The translations under genes were made by a program, and so were the position numbers. Below are positions 1 through 7,069 of a DNA stretch of 12,855 nucleotides, in pieces. The stretch covers positions 1 through 12,855 of the forward strand of contig CANRMO010000055.1 of assembly GCA_947631755.1 (NCBI GenBank), given 5' to 3'. The notes beneath the pieces are model-generated. The model saw nothing but the letters and a program-made list of their open reading frames with translations. It had not been told where the DNA came from and ran no database searches. The stretch is from an uncultured Lachnospiraceae bacterium. GTDB taxonomy: Bacteria > Bacillota > Clostridia > Lachnospirales > Lachnospiraceae. Within the stretch, counting starts at the first letter, position 1. Each line of letters starts with the position of its first letter.

Positions 1-1
1 C

Positions 2-1669
2 CGCTACGCCACAGAGGTAAAGAAGACTCCTCAACCGACTAAAAAACCGACAGAGAAACCGACGGCAGAACCAACAAAAAAACCGACCAAAAAACCGACG
101 GAAGAGCCAACAAAAAAACCGACCAAGGAACCGACGGCAGAGCCAACGAAGGAGCCGACGGCAGAACCGACAGAGGCACCAACGGAGGAGCCGACAGCAG
201 TGCCCGAGGAGACTCCGGGCGGTGAGATTGAGGCGACAGCCACTCCTACGGCGGCTGTGACAGAGGCTCCTACAGTGGAACCTACCACAGAACCGACGGA
301 GGAGCCAACGGAGGCACCGACTAAGGAGCCGACAGCAGTGCCAACGAAAAAACCGACCAAGGAACCGACGGCAGAGCCAACTAAGAAACCAACGGAAGAA
401 CCGACAAAAGAACCAGAGGAGGAACCAACGGCAGTTCCAACAGAGGAGCCCACTTTGACACCTGCACCCACTGCTGTGCCGACTCCGGTTGCAACCCCGG
501 TGATCACGCCTGCTCCGGTACCGACTCCGACGATGATGCCGACAGCGACACCAGTGCCGACAGCGGTTCCTACACCGGTTTCCACGCCTGCTCCGACACC
601 GGATGGTGAACTGGAGGAAGAGCCGACACCGGTACCTACCCCGACGCCGACTACAGTTCCGACGGCGACACCGATGCCAACGCCGTTTGCCACACCGACG
701 ATCGTGCCGACGGCCACTCCTATGCCGACAGCGACACCAGTGGTGACAGCGGCTCCGACGCCGGATGGCGGCATTACAGCAACCCCGACTCCGAAATCCG
801 GGGATGGTGACGGGGATTCGGATCCGATTGATTATCCAGTGAAAACGCCGGATAAGGGGATCACAGAGACGGCAACTCCGGCGCCGAAAGTGACAGCGAC
901 ACCGGACGGAGGCAAGAATGATACGCCGGATGGTGATGAGCCGACAGAGGCGCCGAAAGTGACAGCGACGCCGGACGGAGGCAAGGATGATACGCCGGAT
1001 GGCGATGAGCCAACAGAGGCACCGAAAGCGACAGCGACGCCGGACGGAGGCAAGAATGATACGCCGGATGGTGATGAGCCGACAGAGGCGCCGAAAGTGA
1101 CAGCGACACCGGATGGAGGCAAGGACGATACGCCGGATGGTGATGAGCCGACAGAGGCGCCGAAAGTGACAGCGACACCGGATGGAGGCAAGAACGATAC
1201 GCCGAATGGCGATGAGCCGACAGCAGCGCCGAGTAGTGACGACGGAACGCCTGTGCCAGAGACAACGCCGGACAGTGGGATGGGGACAGCAACACCTGAG
1301 GCCACACCGGATGGTGGGTCAGAGCCCACGTCAGATACCGATAAGGATACTGTGACAGGGGAGCCGACAGAGACGCCGGATGGCGGATCGGAGAAGAGTG
1401 TTTCCAAAGATTCTGAGGCGACACCAGAACCTGCCACGAAAGAGATAGATGATAATGATACGCCGAAGTCCAGCAAGACACTGAATGGCGGTACAAAAAA
1501 GGCACCGAAATCCAGTTCAAAGACTATTCTGGACAACGATGTCCCGCTTTCAGATTCTGCCCCGGAGACAGGAGATACTACGAATCTTCTTGTTCCGATC
1601 CTGGGGATGGGAATTTCCGCACTGGCAATCTTCTTCATCCTGTTTGCGGTGGGACGGAAAAAGCGCTGA
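2..1669 (+). CDS. Pro/Thr-rich repeat surface protein with sortase signal, 5' partial
   Basis: This is the C-terminal 555 residues of a wall-anchored protein; the frame is open to the left window edge, so the true start and any signal peptide and N-terminal functional domain are unseen. The visible part is nearly all low complexity: xxPT tetrapeptides rich in Lys and Glu (about residues 13-151), uncharged TP/VP-rich sequence (about 152-254), five 23-residue Asp/Gly-rich units (294-408), then a Ser/Thr/Asp-rich spacer. The end is a classic cell-wall sorting signal: APETG-D at 520-525, a hydrophobic helix at about 529-551 and the tail RKKR. The anchor is an xPxTG variant rather than strict LPxTG, as is common in Clostridia. 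The repeats probably form an extended, possibly O-glycosylated stalk through the wall (inference). A GTG at 200 could be mistaken for a start, but it is a Val codon inside the repeat and has no ribosome binding site. I cannot tell the function of the missing head domain. Confidence 0.9.
   Translation, partial: RYATEVKKTPQPTKKPTEKPTAEPTKKPTKKPTEEPTKKPTKEPTAEPTKEPTAEPTEAPTEEPTAVPEETPGGEIEATATPTAAVTEAPTVEPTTEPTEEPTEAPTKEPTAVPTKKPTKEPTAEPTKKPTEEPTKEPEEEPTAVPTEEPTLTPAPTAVPTPVATPVITPAPVPTPTMMPTATPVPTAVPTPVSTPAPTPDGELEEEPTPVPTPTPTTVPTATPMPTPFATPTIVPTATPMPTATPVVTAAPTPDGGITATPTPKSGDGDGDSDPIDYPVKTPDKGITETATPAPKVTATPDGGKNDTPDGDEPTEAPKVTATPDGGKDDTPDGDEPTEAPKATATPDGGKNDTPDGDEPTEAPKVTATPDGGKDDTPDGDEPTEAPKVTATPDGGKNDTPNGDEPTAAPSSDDGTPVPETTPDSGMGTATPEATPDGGSEPTSDTDKDTVTGEPTETPDGGSEKSVSKDSEATPEPATKEIDDNDTPKSSKTLNGGTKKAPKSSSKTILDNDVPLSDSAPETGDTTNLLVPILGMGISALAIFFILFAVGRKKR
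38..454 (+). repeat. xxPT tetrapeptide repeat tract (12-bp period)
   Basis: The coding sequence repeats units such as KKPT, EEPT, AEPT, KEPT and EAPT with a 12-base period. It is interrupted once, around 203-262, by a PEETPGG-containing segment. Mixed positive (KKPT) and negative (EEPT) units give a polyampholyte stalk with a Thr every fourth residue. Copy number in such tracts commonly varies between strains, so the exact length in an assembly from short reads should be treated with caution. Confidence 0.9.
455..763 (+). repeat. Uncharged TP/VPT-rich repeat tract
   Basis: This stretch encodes degenerate PTATP, VPTP and APTP motifs with almost no charged residues, apart from a short DGELEEE break near 604-642. 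It sets this section apart from the charged tetrapeptide tract before it and the Asp/Gly-rich 69-bp units after it. Confidence 0.8.
881..1225 (+). repeat. Five tandem 69-bp units (23 residues each)
   Basis: Units begin at 881, 950, 1019, 1088 and 1157. Each encodes APKVTATPDGGK, then N or D, then DTPDGDEPTE. The units are nearly identical at the DNA level. The variable residue after GGK alternates N, D, N, D, N, which suggests growth by duplication of a two-unit (138-bp) block. Unit 3 has Ala for Val (APKATAT); unit 5 has Asn for Asp (TPNGD) and ends in Ala instead of Glu. Confidence 0.95.
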
Positions 1670-1738
1670 TATGATTTTGATCAAATGGGGGCAATAAGGA
1701 AGCTTCTTGAACCACGAGCGTCACGCTTCGCGAGAATA

Positions 1739-1794
1739 AAAAATGAAATCCAGTTGATGAGAGACCAGGCTCAAGTCAACTGGATTTCATTTTT
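1739..1794. terminator. Bidirectional intrinsic terminator between convergent genes
   Basis: A perfect 19-bp inverted repeat (1739-1757 pairs with 1776-1794) encloses an 18-nt loop that can partly close further (TGAG/CTCA). The left arm begins with an A run and the right arm ends with a T run, so the hairpin works on both strands. It would end the surface-protein gene on the plus strand and the activase gene (stop at 1810) on the minus strand. Confidence 0.93.
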
Positions 1795-1809
1795 ATGAAA
1801 TATTTCGTT

Positions 1810-4800
1810 TTACAGAGTATTCAGATTTTCATTGGCAGTTGCCAGCATAAGTTTAATCCGGTTTAACTGGTTGACTTCACTGGCTCCCGGGTCGTAGTCA
1901 ATAGCTACGATATTGGCGGACGGGAATACCTTGCGGAGCTGTTTGATAACACCTTTTCCCACTACGTGGTTTGGCAGACAGCCAAAGGGCTGGGTGCACA
2001 CGATGTTTGGCACATTGCTGTGGAGCAGTTCGATCATCTCTCCGGTGAGGAACCATCCCTCGCCTGTCTGGTTTCCAGTGGACACAAATGGTTTTGCGTA
2101 TTCGGCCAGTGTATGGATCGCCGGCGGAGCCTCGAAGCGCCTGCTGGCTTTTAATGCCTTTCGAAGCGGCTTTCTAAATTCTTCCATCAGCCACACGGCG
2201 GCTCTGCTCAGATATTTGCTCTTTTTGCCAAAGCCGAGGTGATCTGCCTTAAAATCGTTGTTGTAGGCAGTGTACATGAAGAAATCCAGAAGATCCGGGC
2301 AGACGGCCTCTGCGCCCTCGGATTCCAGAAGCTCTACTATATGATTGTTGGCGGCGGGCAGGAATTTGACAAGGATCTCGCCTACGATGCCGACCCGCGG
2401 TTTTTTAATGGATTCATCCAGTTCTATTTCGTCAAAGTCTTTCACGATTGCCGCAATATTTTTCTTAAATTCTCCCTGTTTCGGATTTTTTGCCGCCTCA
2501 ATGCACCGTTTTTTCCATTTTTCGTGGAGGGCATTTACTGAGCCGGGTACTTTTTCGTAGGGCCTTGTGCGGTACACGACCCGCATAAACAGGTCGCCGT
2601 AGATCAGAGAGTGCACAGCGCCTTTCAGCAGGCGGTAATTGATCTCAAACCCAGGGTTTGTCTCGACGCCGGCGCTGAGGGATATGACAGGGATTTGTTC
2701 CATCCCAGCTTTTCTCAGGGCCCGGCGGATAAAACCAATATAATTTGTGGCCCGGCACCCGCCCCCGGTCTGGGTGATGATCAGGGCGGTGCGGTCCAGA
2801 TCGTATTCCCCGGAGAGCAGCGCTTTCATAAATTGTCCCACGACGAGCAGTGACGGATAGCAGGCGTCATTGTTCACATATTTTAATCCGTAATCCAATT
2901 CGCCGACGCCGGTCGGAAGCTGCACCAGATTGTAGCCGCAGGCCGCCAGGGCCGGCATCAGGATGTCAAAGTGGATCGGTGACATTTGCGGGGCCAGAAT
3001 TGTGTAATTTTTTCTCATCTCTTCGGTAAATATGACCCGGTTGTGAGACGAGTTCTGAGGAGAGGGTTTAATCCCCTTTCTGGCCCGGTCTTTCACTGCT
3101 GAGATGAGAGAGCGGATACGGATCCTCGCCGCCCCGAGATTATTTACCTCATCAATTTTTAATACCGTACAGATCTTCCCGGAATCGGTCAGGATGTCGT
3201 TCACCTGGTCAGTCGTCACGGCGTCCAGCCCACAGCCGAAAGAGTTGAGCTGGATCATCTCCAGATTTTCCTGTGTGCGCACATAGCTTGCCGCGGCATA
3301 CAGGCGGGAGTGATACATCCACTGGTCCATGGCGATGGTAGGCCGGTCGATGGATGCCAGGTGGGAGATGCTGTCTTCAGAGAGGACGGCAATGTCATAG
3401 GAAGTGATTAGTTCCGGGATCCCGTGATTGATCTCCGGGTCAATGTGGTAGGGGCGGCCGGCCAGCACGATGCCACGCTTTTTGTTGTCCGCCATCCACT
3501 GGAGGACTTCTTCGCCCTTTCGCTGGATGTCGGCGCGGGTGTCAGTCAGTTCCTCGTATGCTTTGGCGGAGGCGTTGCGGATCTCATTGGCTGGAATCTG
3601 GTTGTGCTCCCCTAAATATTTCACGAGTTCATCTGCCAGGATCTTTTCGCTCTCAAAGGAGACAAAGGGATTCTGGTAAATGACCGTTTTGTCATTTAAT
3701 TCCTCTACATTGTTTTTTATATTTTCCCCGTAGGAGGTGACGATGGGACAGTTATAGTGGTTGCCTGCACCGTCAAACTCTTTTCGCTCATAGGGCACAC
3801 AGGGATAAAAGATATAGTCAATCCCCTGTTTCAGAAGCCACATGATGTGTCCGTGGGCGAGCTTGGCGGGATAACATTCCGATTCACTGGGGATGGACTC
3901 AATGCCCAGCGAATAAATGTTATGGGTGGACGCGGGGGAGAGCACGACCCGGTATCCGAGTTCTGTGAAGAAAGTGAACCAGTAAGGATAATTTTCATAC
4001 ATATTCAGAACTCTTGGGATGCCGACCGTCCCGCGGTATGCTTTCTCGGGGGAGAGAGGCTCGTAGTGATCAAATAGACGCCGGTTTTTGTATTCATAAA
4101 GGTTGGGAATATCCCGGTTTTCTTTTTCTTTGCCGAGGCCGCGCTCGCAGCGGTTCCCGGATATGAACTGGCGTCCCCCCGTAAACCGGTTAACTGTGAG
4201 GAGACAGTGGTTGGTACAGCCCTTACAGCGAACCATGGAACTGTCAAATTTCAGATTGATGATATCTTCGAGAGAGAGCATGGTTGTGTCCATACCGTCT
4301 TCGTAGTGTTCCCTGGCGATCAGCGCCGCGCCGAATGCCCCCATGATCCCGGCGATATCCGGGCGGACCGCTGTGCAGCCGGACACGCGCTCAAAGCTGC
4401 GAAGAACCGCGTCGTTGTAGAATGTACCTCCCTGCACGACGACATTTGTGCCGAGATCTTTTGGATCGGTCAGTTTGATCACTTTTAACAGGGCATTTTT
4501 GATGACAGAAATAGCCAGCCCGGCGGAGATATCGGCTACCGATGCCCCCTCTTTCTGTGCCTGCTTTACTTTTGAATTCATAAATACTGTGCAGCGGGAA
4601 CCGAGATCAATGGGGTTTTCGGCAAACAGGGCGAGTTTTGCAAAATCTTTGACAGTGTAGTTTAAGGAGCGGGCAAAGGTTTCGATGAAAGAGCCGCAGC
4701 CGGAGGAGCATGCCTCGTTTAACTGCACACTGTCAACGGAATTGTTTTTGATCTTGATACATTTCATATCCTGTCCGCCGATATCCAGAATACAGTCAAC

Positions 4801-6030
4801 TTCCGGTTCAAAAAAGGAGGCGGCATAGTAGTGGGAAACTGTCTCCACCTCTCCCTCGTCCAACATCAGGGCGGACTTGATCAGAGCCTCTCCGTACCCG
4901 GTGGAGCATGAGCGGACAATGGATACGCCGTCGGGCAGGAGTTCATAGATTTCTTTGATGGCTTTAATCGTAGTCTTTAACGGACTTCCGTTGTTGTTGT
5001 CGTAAAAGGAGTAGAGAAGGGATCCGTCCTCACCTACCAGGGCGGCTTTCGTCGTGGTAGAACCGGCGTCGATGCCGAGGAAGACATTTCCCTCATAGGT
5101 GGAAAGGTCGCCCTTTTTTACGCTGTGCACACTGTGCTCTGCCAGAAAATCCCTGTATTCCTCCTCGTCTCTGAAGAGAGGTTCCATACGGGTAACCTCG
5201 AATTCGATCTTTATTTCATCGGACAGGAGTTTCAGCAGGGCCGAGAGAGTCGTTGTTTTCTCCCCAGCAGAGTTCATGGCAGCTCCGCAGGCCGCAAAGA
5301 GATGGGAGTTTTCCGGGGCAATGATGGCCTCACCCTCTAACTTGAGAGTGCGGATAAATGCCTGTTTCAGTTCTGTCAAAAAGTGCAGCGGGCCGCCGAG
5401 AAATGCCACATTTCCGCGGATCGGTTTGCCGCAGGCAAGGCCGCTGATCGTCTGGTTCACTACCGCCTGGAATATGGAGGCGGAGAGGTCGGCTTTGGAG
5501 GCCCCCTCGTTGATCAGGGGCTGGATGTCAGTTTTTGCGAAAACGCCGCATCGCGCGGCAATGGGATAGATCGCCTGGTAATCTTTTGCGTACTCATTTA
5601 AGCCCGCCGCGTCCGTTTTTAATAAGGAAGCCATCTGGTCGATAAAGGAACCAGTGCCGCCGGCGCAGATTCCGTTCATACGCTGCTCAATGCCATCAGT
5701 AAAATATATGATCTTTGCGTCTTCGCCGCCCAGCTCAATGGCGACGTCTGTGTGCGGGGCGTAATCTTTCAGGGAAGTCGCCACGCTGACTACCTCCTGG
5801 ACAAAAGGGACATCCAGATATTTTGAGATGGAAAGGCCGCCGGAACCGGTGATCATCGGCGCAATATCCCGCTCGCCCAGTTCGCTGTATGCCTTTTGGA
5901 TAATATCTTTTAATGTTTCCTGTATATTGGCAAAATGTCTTTCGTAAGCGGAAAAGATAATCTGGTTTTCATCGTCAAGAATCGCAATTTTGACGGTAGT
6001 GGAGCCGATATCAATACCTACTCTGTTCAT
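1810..6030 (-). CDS. Fused 2-hydroxyacyl-CoA dehydratase activase / dehydratase-like protein
   Basis: This is a large member of the BadF/BadG/BcrA/BcrD ATPase family, whose known relatives use ATP to push an electron into 2-hydroxyacyl-CoA or benzoyl-CoA-type enzymes. Two ASKHA ATPase domains lie in tandem. Domain 1 (about 1-255) has VGIDIGSTTVK, GGEDAK, Cys122 in CAGGTGSF and Cys161 in RCGVFAKTD. Domain 2 (about 315-575) has LGIDAGSTTTK, GGQDMK, Cys441 in CSSGCGSF and Cys480 in RCTVFMNSK. In solitary activases (HgdC type) these two Cys per subunit hold one [4Fe-4S] cluster across a homodimer; here the dimer may be built into one chain. A four-Cys motif (C602, C605, C609, C628), a DUF2229-like part (about 665-960) and a dehydratase D-component-like part (about 1000-1395; NDACYPS, TQTGGGCRATN, CTQPFGCLPNHV) follow. 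The start is fixed by GGAGG five bases upstream of ATG. The substrate is unknown and no dehydratase A/B genes adjoin it. Confidence 0.92.
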   Translation of the reverse strand: MNRVGIDIGSTTVKIAILDDENQIIFSAYERHFANIQETLKDIIQKAYSELGERDIAPMITGSGGLSISKYLDVPFVQEVVSVATSLKDYAPHTDVAIELGGEDAKIIYFTDGIEQRMNGICAGGTGSFIDQMASLLKTDAAGLNEYAKDYQAIYPIAARCGVFAKTDIQPLINEGASKADLSASIFQAVVNQTISGLACGKPIRGNVAFLGGPLHFLTELKQAFIRTLKLEGEAIIAPENSHLFAACGAAMNSAGEKTTTLSALLKLLSDEIKIEFEVTRMEPLFRDEEEYRDFLAEHSVHSVKKGDLSTYEGNVFLGIDAGSTTTKAALVGEDGSLLYSFYDNNNGSPLKTTIKAIKEIYELLPDGVSIVRSCSTGYGEALIKSALMLDEGEVETVSHYYAASFFEPEVDCILDIGGQDMKCIKIKNNSVDSVQLNEACSSGCGSFIETFARSLNYTVKDFAKLALFAENPIDLGSRCTVFMNSKVKQAQKEGASVADISAGLAISVIKNALLKVIKLTDPKDLGTNVVVQGGTFYNDAVLRSFERVSGCTAVRPDIAGIMGAFGAALIAREHYEDGMDTTMLSLEDIINLKFDSSMVRCKGCTNHCLLTVNRFTGGRQFISGNRCERGLGKEKENRDIPNLYEYKNRRLFDHYEPLSPEKAYRGTVGIPRVLNMYENYPYWFTFFTELGYRVVLSPASTHNIYSLGIESIPSESECYPAKLAHGHIMWLLKQGIDYIFYPCVPYERKEFDGAGNHYNCPIVTSYGENIKNNVEELNDKTVIYQNPFVSFESEKILADELVKYLGEHNQIPANEIRNASAKAYEELTDTRADIQRKGEEVLQWMADNKKRGIVLAGRPYHIDPEINHGIPELITSYDIAVLSEDSISHLASIDRPTIAMDQWMYHSRLYAAASYVRTQENLEMIQLNSFGCGLDAVTTDQVNDILTDSGKICTVLKIDEVNNLGAARIRIRSLISAVKDRARKGIKPSPQNSSHNRVIFTEEMRKNYTILAPQMSPIHFDILMPALAACGYNLVQLPTGVGELDYGLKYVNNDACYPSLLVVGQFMKALLSGEYDLDRTALIITQTGGGCRATNYIGFIRRALRKAGMEQIPVISLSAGVETNPGFEINYRLLKGAVHSLIYGDLFMRVVYRTRPYEKVPGSVNALHEKWKKRCIEAAKNPKQGEFKKNIAAIVKDFDEIELDESIKKPRVGIVGEILVKFLPAANNHIVELLESEGAEAVCPDLLDFFMYTAYNNDFKADHLGFGKKSKYLSRAAVWLMEEFRKPLRKALKASRRFEAPPAIHTLAEYAKPFVSTGNQTGEGWFLTGEMIELLHSNVPNIVCTQPFGCLPNHVVGKGVIKQLRKVFPSANIVAIDYDPGASEVNQLNRIKLMLATANENLNTL

Positions 6031-6106
6031 AGTTACCTCCCTGTTATTTTCAATATATGAATAATATAAGAAATAATATTTCGTTTTTAAACCAATCTAA
6101 AAACAC

Positions 6107-6135
6107 ATTATACGACAAAAAAAATGGTTTTGCAA
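6107..6135 (-). promoter_or_regulatory. Sigma-A promoter of the activase gene
   Basis: Read on the minus strand, a TTGCAA -35 box (6130-6135) and a perfect TATAAT -10 box (6107-6112) are 17 bases apart. Transcription would begin near 6100, leaving a leader of about 70 bases before the start codon at 6030. The leader is AT-rich and I see no riboswitch-like fold in it. The promoter lies in the AT-rich divergent spacer of 211 bases shared with the LysM gene. For the plus-strand gene I see no convincing promoter there. Confidence 0.8.
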
Positions 6136-6241
6136 CAAAATAGAGCGCGTAATTATCTGGAAATGCTTTATGTGCGGACAGTAACCTTTTCCGTGCAGCT
6201 GAATAGGATATAGAGAAAATATCTAAAAGCAGTGGGCATAT

Positions 6242-6946
6242 ATGAATCGAAGATTTTGCAATGGAATGGTACATGTGATAAAAGAGGGGGAAAATTTATA
6301 TCAGCTGAGCCGGATGTATCATGTACCTCTGGCACTTATCCTCCGGGCAAATCCATATGTAGATGTGTACAATCTGCAGCCGGGCCAGGAAGTTTGTATC
6401 CCGACTGCAAAAAGGCCCTTTGGCGGCATGATGATGCCCCCCGGCATGGGCCCGGGAGGAAGGCCGCCGATGCCGAACCCGGACGGGAGGCCGCCGATGC
6501 CAGGCCCGGGAGGAAGGCCGCCGATGCCGAACCCGGATGGGAGGCCGCCGATGCCCGGCTCAGACGGAAGACCACCGATGCCAGGCCCGGGGATGAGGCC
6601 GCCCAGGCCTGAACCGCGGGAGATGGACGGATACGGAATGGAAGACCAGGGAGAGTCCGGATCGGAAATGGCGGAGTCCCGGCAGGACAGGATGGAAGAT
6701 ATGCCGGAACGCTATGAGAACGGGGCAGATAGGTCCCGTGATGACAGGATGAATACAGCGTCAGGGGCTGAGGAGATGGATGCAGAAGGGACATCTGTTG
6801 TCACTGCAGCTGCAGACGGTGTCAAGAGCCTGGCGGATATCTGTCATGAAAATGGCATCACAGCAGAGGAGTTCCTGAAAAATAACGATCTCTCCAAGCT
6901 TATTCTGGTTGCTGATGTGGTCTACAATCTGCCAAAGAAAGTTTGA
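6242..6946 (+). CDS. LysM protein with GRPPMP-repeat linker
   Basis: A 234-residue protein with an N-terminal LysM domain (about 9-54: HVIKEGENLYQLSRMYHV, ending in PGQEVCIP), a Pro/Gly/Met-rich linker, an acidic and Arg-rich segment (about 125-180) and a second, more degenerate LysM-like module at the C terminus (about 188-231: SLADICHENGITAEEF, ending in VVYNLP). LysM modules bind the glycan of peptidoglycan or chitin-like polymers. There is no signal peptide or membrane helix, so it is not an ordinary secreted wall hydrolase. The layout recalls SafA-like spore coat/cortex LysM proteins made in the mother cell (inference). The start has a poor ribosome binding site, but it is supported by Cys6, which together with the Cys of VCIP (Cys52) matches a Cys pair I recognise in many clostridial LysM modules. 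It is divergent from the activase gene. Confidence 0.85.
   Translation: MNRRFCNGMVHVIKEGENLYQLSRMYHVPLALILRANPYVDVYNLQPGQEVCIPTAKRPFGGMMMPPGMGPGGRPPMPNPDGRPPMPGPGGRPPMPNPDGRPPMPGSDGRPPMPGPGMRPPRPEPREMDGYGMEDQGESGSEMAESRQDRMEDMPERYENGADRSRDDRMNTASGAEEMDAEGTSVVTAAADGVKSLADICHENGITAEEFLKNNDLSKLILVADVVYNLPKKV
6458..6592 (+). repeat. Five 27-bp units encoding GRPPMPxxx
   Basis: Residues 73-117 of the LysM protein are five 9-residue units, GRPPMP followed by NPD, GPG, NPD, GSD and GPG. The first four alternate and suggest a 54-bp higher-order unit. A decayed sixth unit (MRPPRPEP) follows. The tract is a flexible, proline-rich spacer between the two LysM modules. Confidence 0.92.
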
Positions 6947-6971
6947 CAAAGACTATAGAAACATTTATAAT
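6943..6971 (+). promoter_or_regulatory. Consensus sigma-A promoter of the corA operon
   Basis: TTGACA (6943-6948) and TATAAT (6966-6971) are both perfect and separated by exactly 17 bases. The TGA inside the -35 box is the stop codon (6944-6946) of the upstream LysM gene. Transcription would begin near 6978, giving a leader of about 90 bases before the chosen start at 7070. Confidence 0.9.
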
Positions 6972-6992
6972 GAAAAAGACTGCTTGAGGGCG

Positions 6993-7018
6993 GCGGCGCA
7001 GTAGTTGTCGCCGCTTTT
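6993..7018 (+). terminator. GC-rich hairpin plus T4 in the corA leader (terminator or attenuator)
   Basis: GCGGCG (6993-6998) can pair with CGCCGC (7009-7014) around a 10-base loop, followed by TTTT. It lies after the LysM stop and also after the predicted start point of the corA transcript. It may thus end LysM transcripts and at the same time dampen or regulate the operon. The stem is short and the T run only four long, so strong termination is not assured. An alternative register of the left arm (6990-6995) is possible, since the GGC triplet is repeated. Confidence 0.45.
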
Positions 7019-7056
7019 CGTTAATAGGTTTTTCAGCAGCAGAAATAGATGGGAAT

Positions 7057-7061
7057 GGAGG
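7057..7061 (+). promoter_or_regulatory. Ribosome binding site deciding the corA start
   Basis: GGAGG stands eight bases before the ATG at 7070. An in-frame ATG at 7049 lies upstream of this site and has no comparable ribosome binding site of its own, so 7070 is the better start. The seven extra residues of the longer form (MGMEAAG) look like translated leader. Confidence 0.85.
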
Positions 7062-7069
7062 CTGCCGGC

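Noticed and set aside
31..774. Long minus-strand open frame of Val/Gly-rich sequence opposite the PT repeats
   Set aside because: It is the mirror of the repetitive plus-strand gene, which lacks stop-generating codons on the other strand; no ribosome binding site, and the plus frame ends in a proper sorting signal.
881..1225. CRISPR-like array
   Set aside because: Units are directly adjacent, in frame and without unique spacers; they encode protein repeats.
832..1638. Minus-strand open frames (two frames) over the 69-bp repeats
   Set aside because: Both are repeat shadows; the 69-bp period keeps all frames open together.
200..1669. GTG at 200 as the start of the surface protein
   Set aside because: The same frame is open and repeats the same xxPT motif back to base 2, and no ribosome binding site precedes 200.
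6180..6241. Plus-strand promoter for the LysM gene (TATAGA at 6209-6214, TTTTCC at 6187-6192)
   Set aside because: Both hexamers match sigma-A consensus poorly and the spacing is 16; a sporulation sigma promoter is possible but I see no clear motif.
6232..6612. Overlapping plus-strand frame with EAADARPGRKAADAEPG-type repeats
   Set aside because: It is the out-of-frame reading of the GRPPMP repeats; it lacks a ribosome binding site, whereas the chosen frame gives two LysM modules.
6972..7069. M-box (ykoK) Mg2+ riboswitch in the corA leader
   Set aside because: The leader of about 90 bases is too short and shows only one small GC hairpin; no M-box core is visible.
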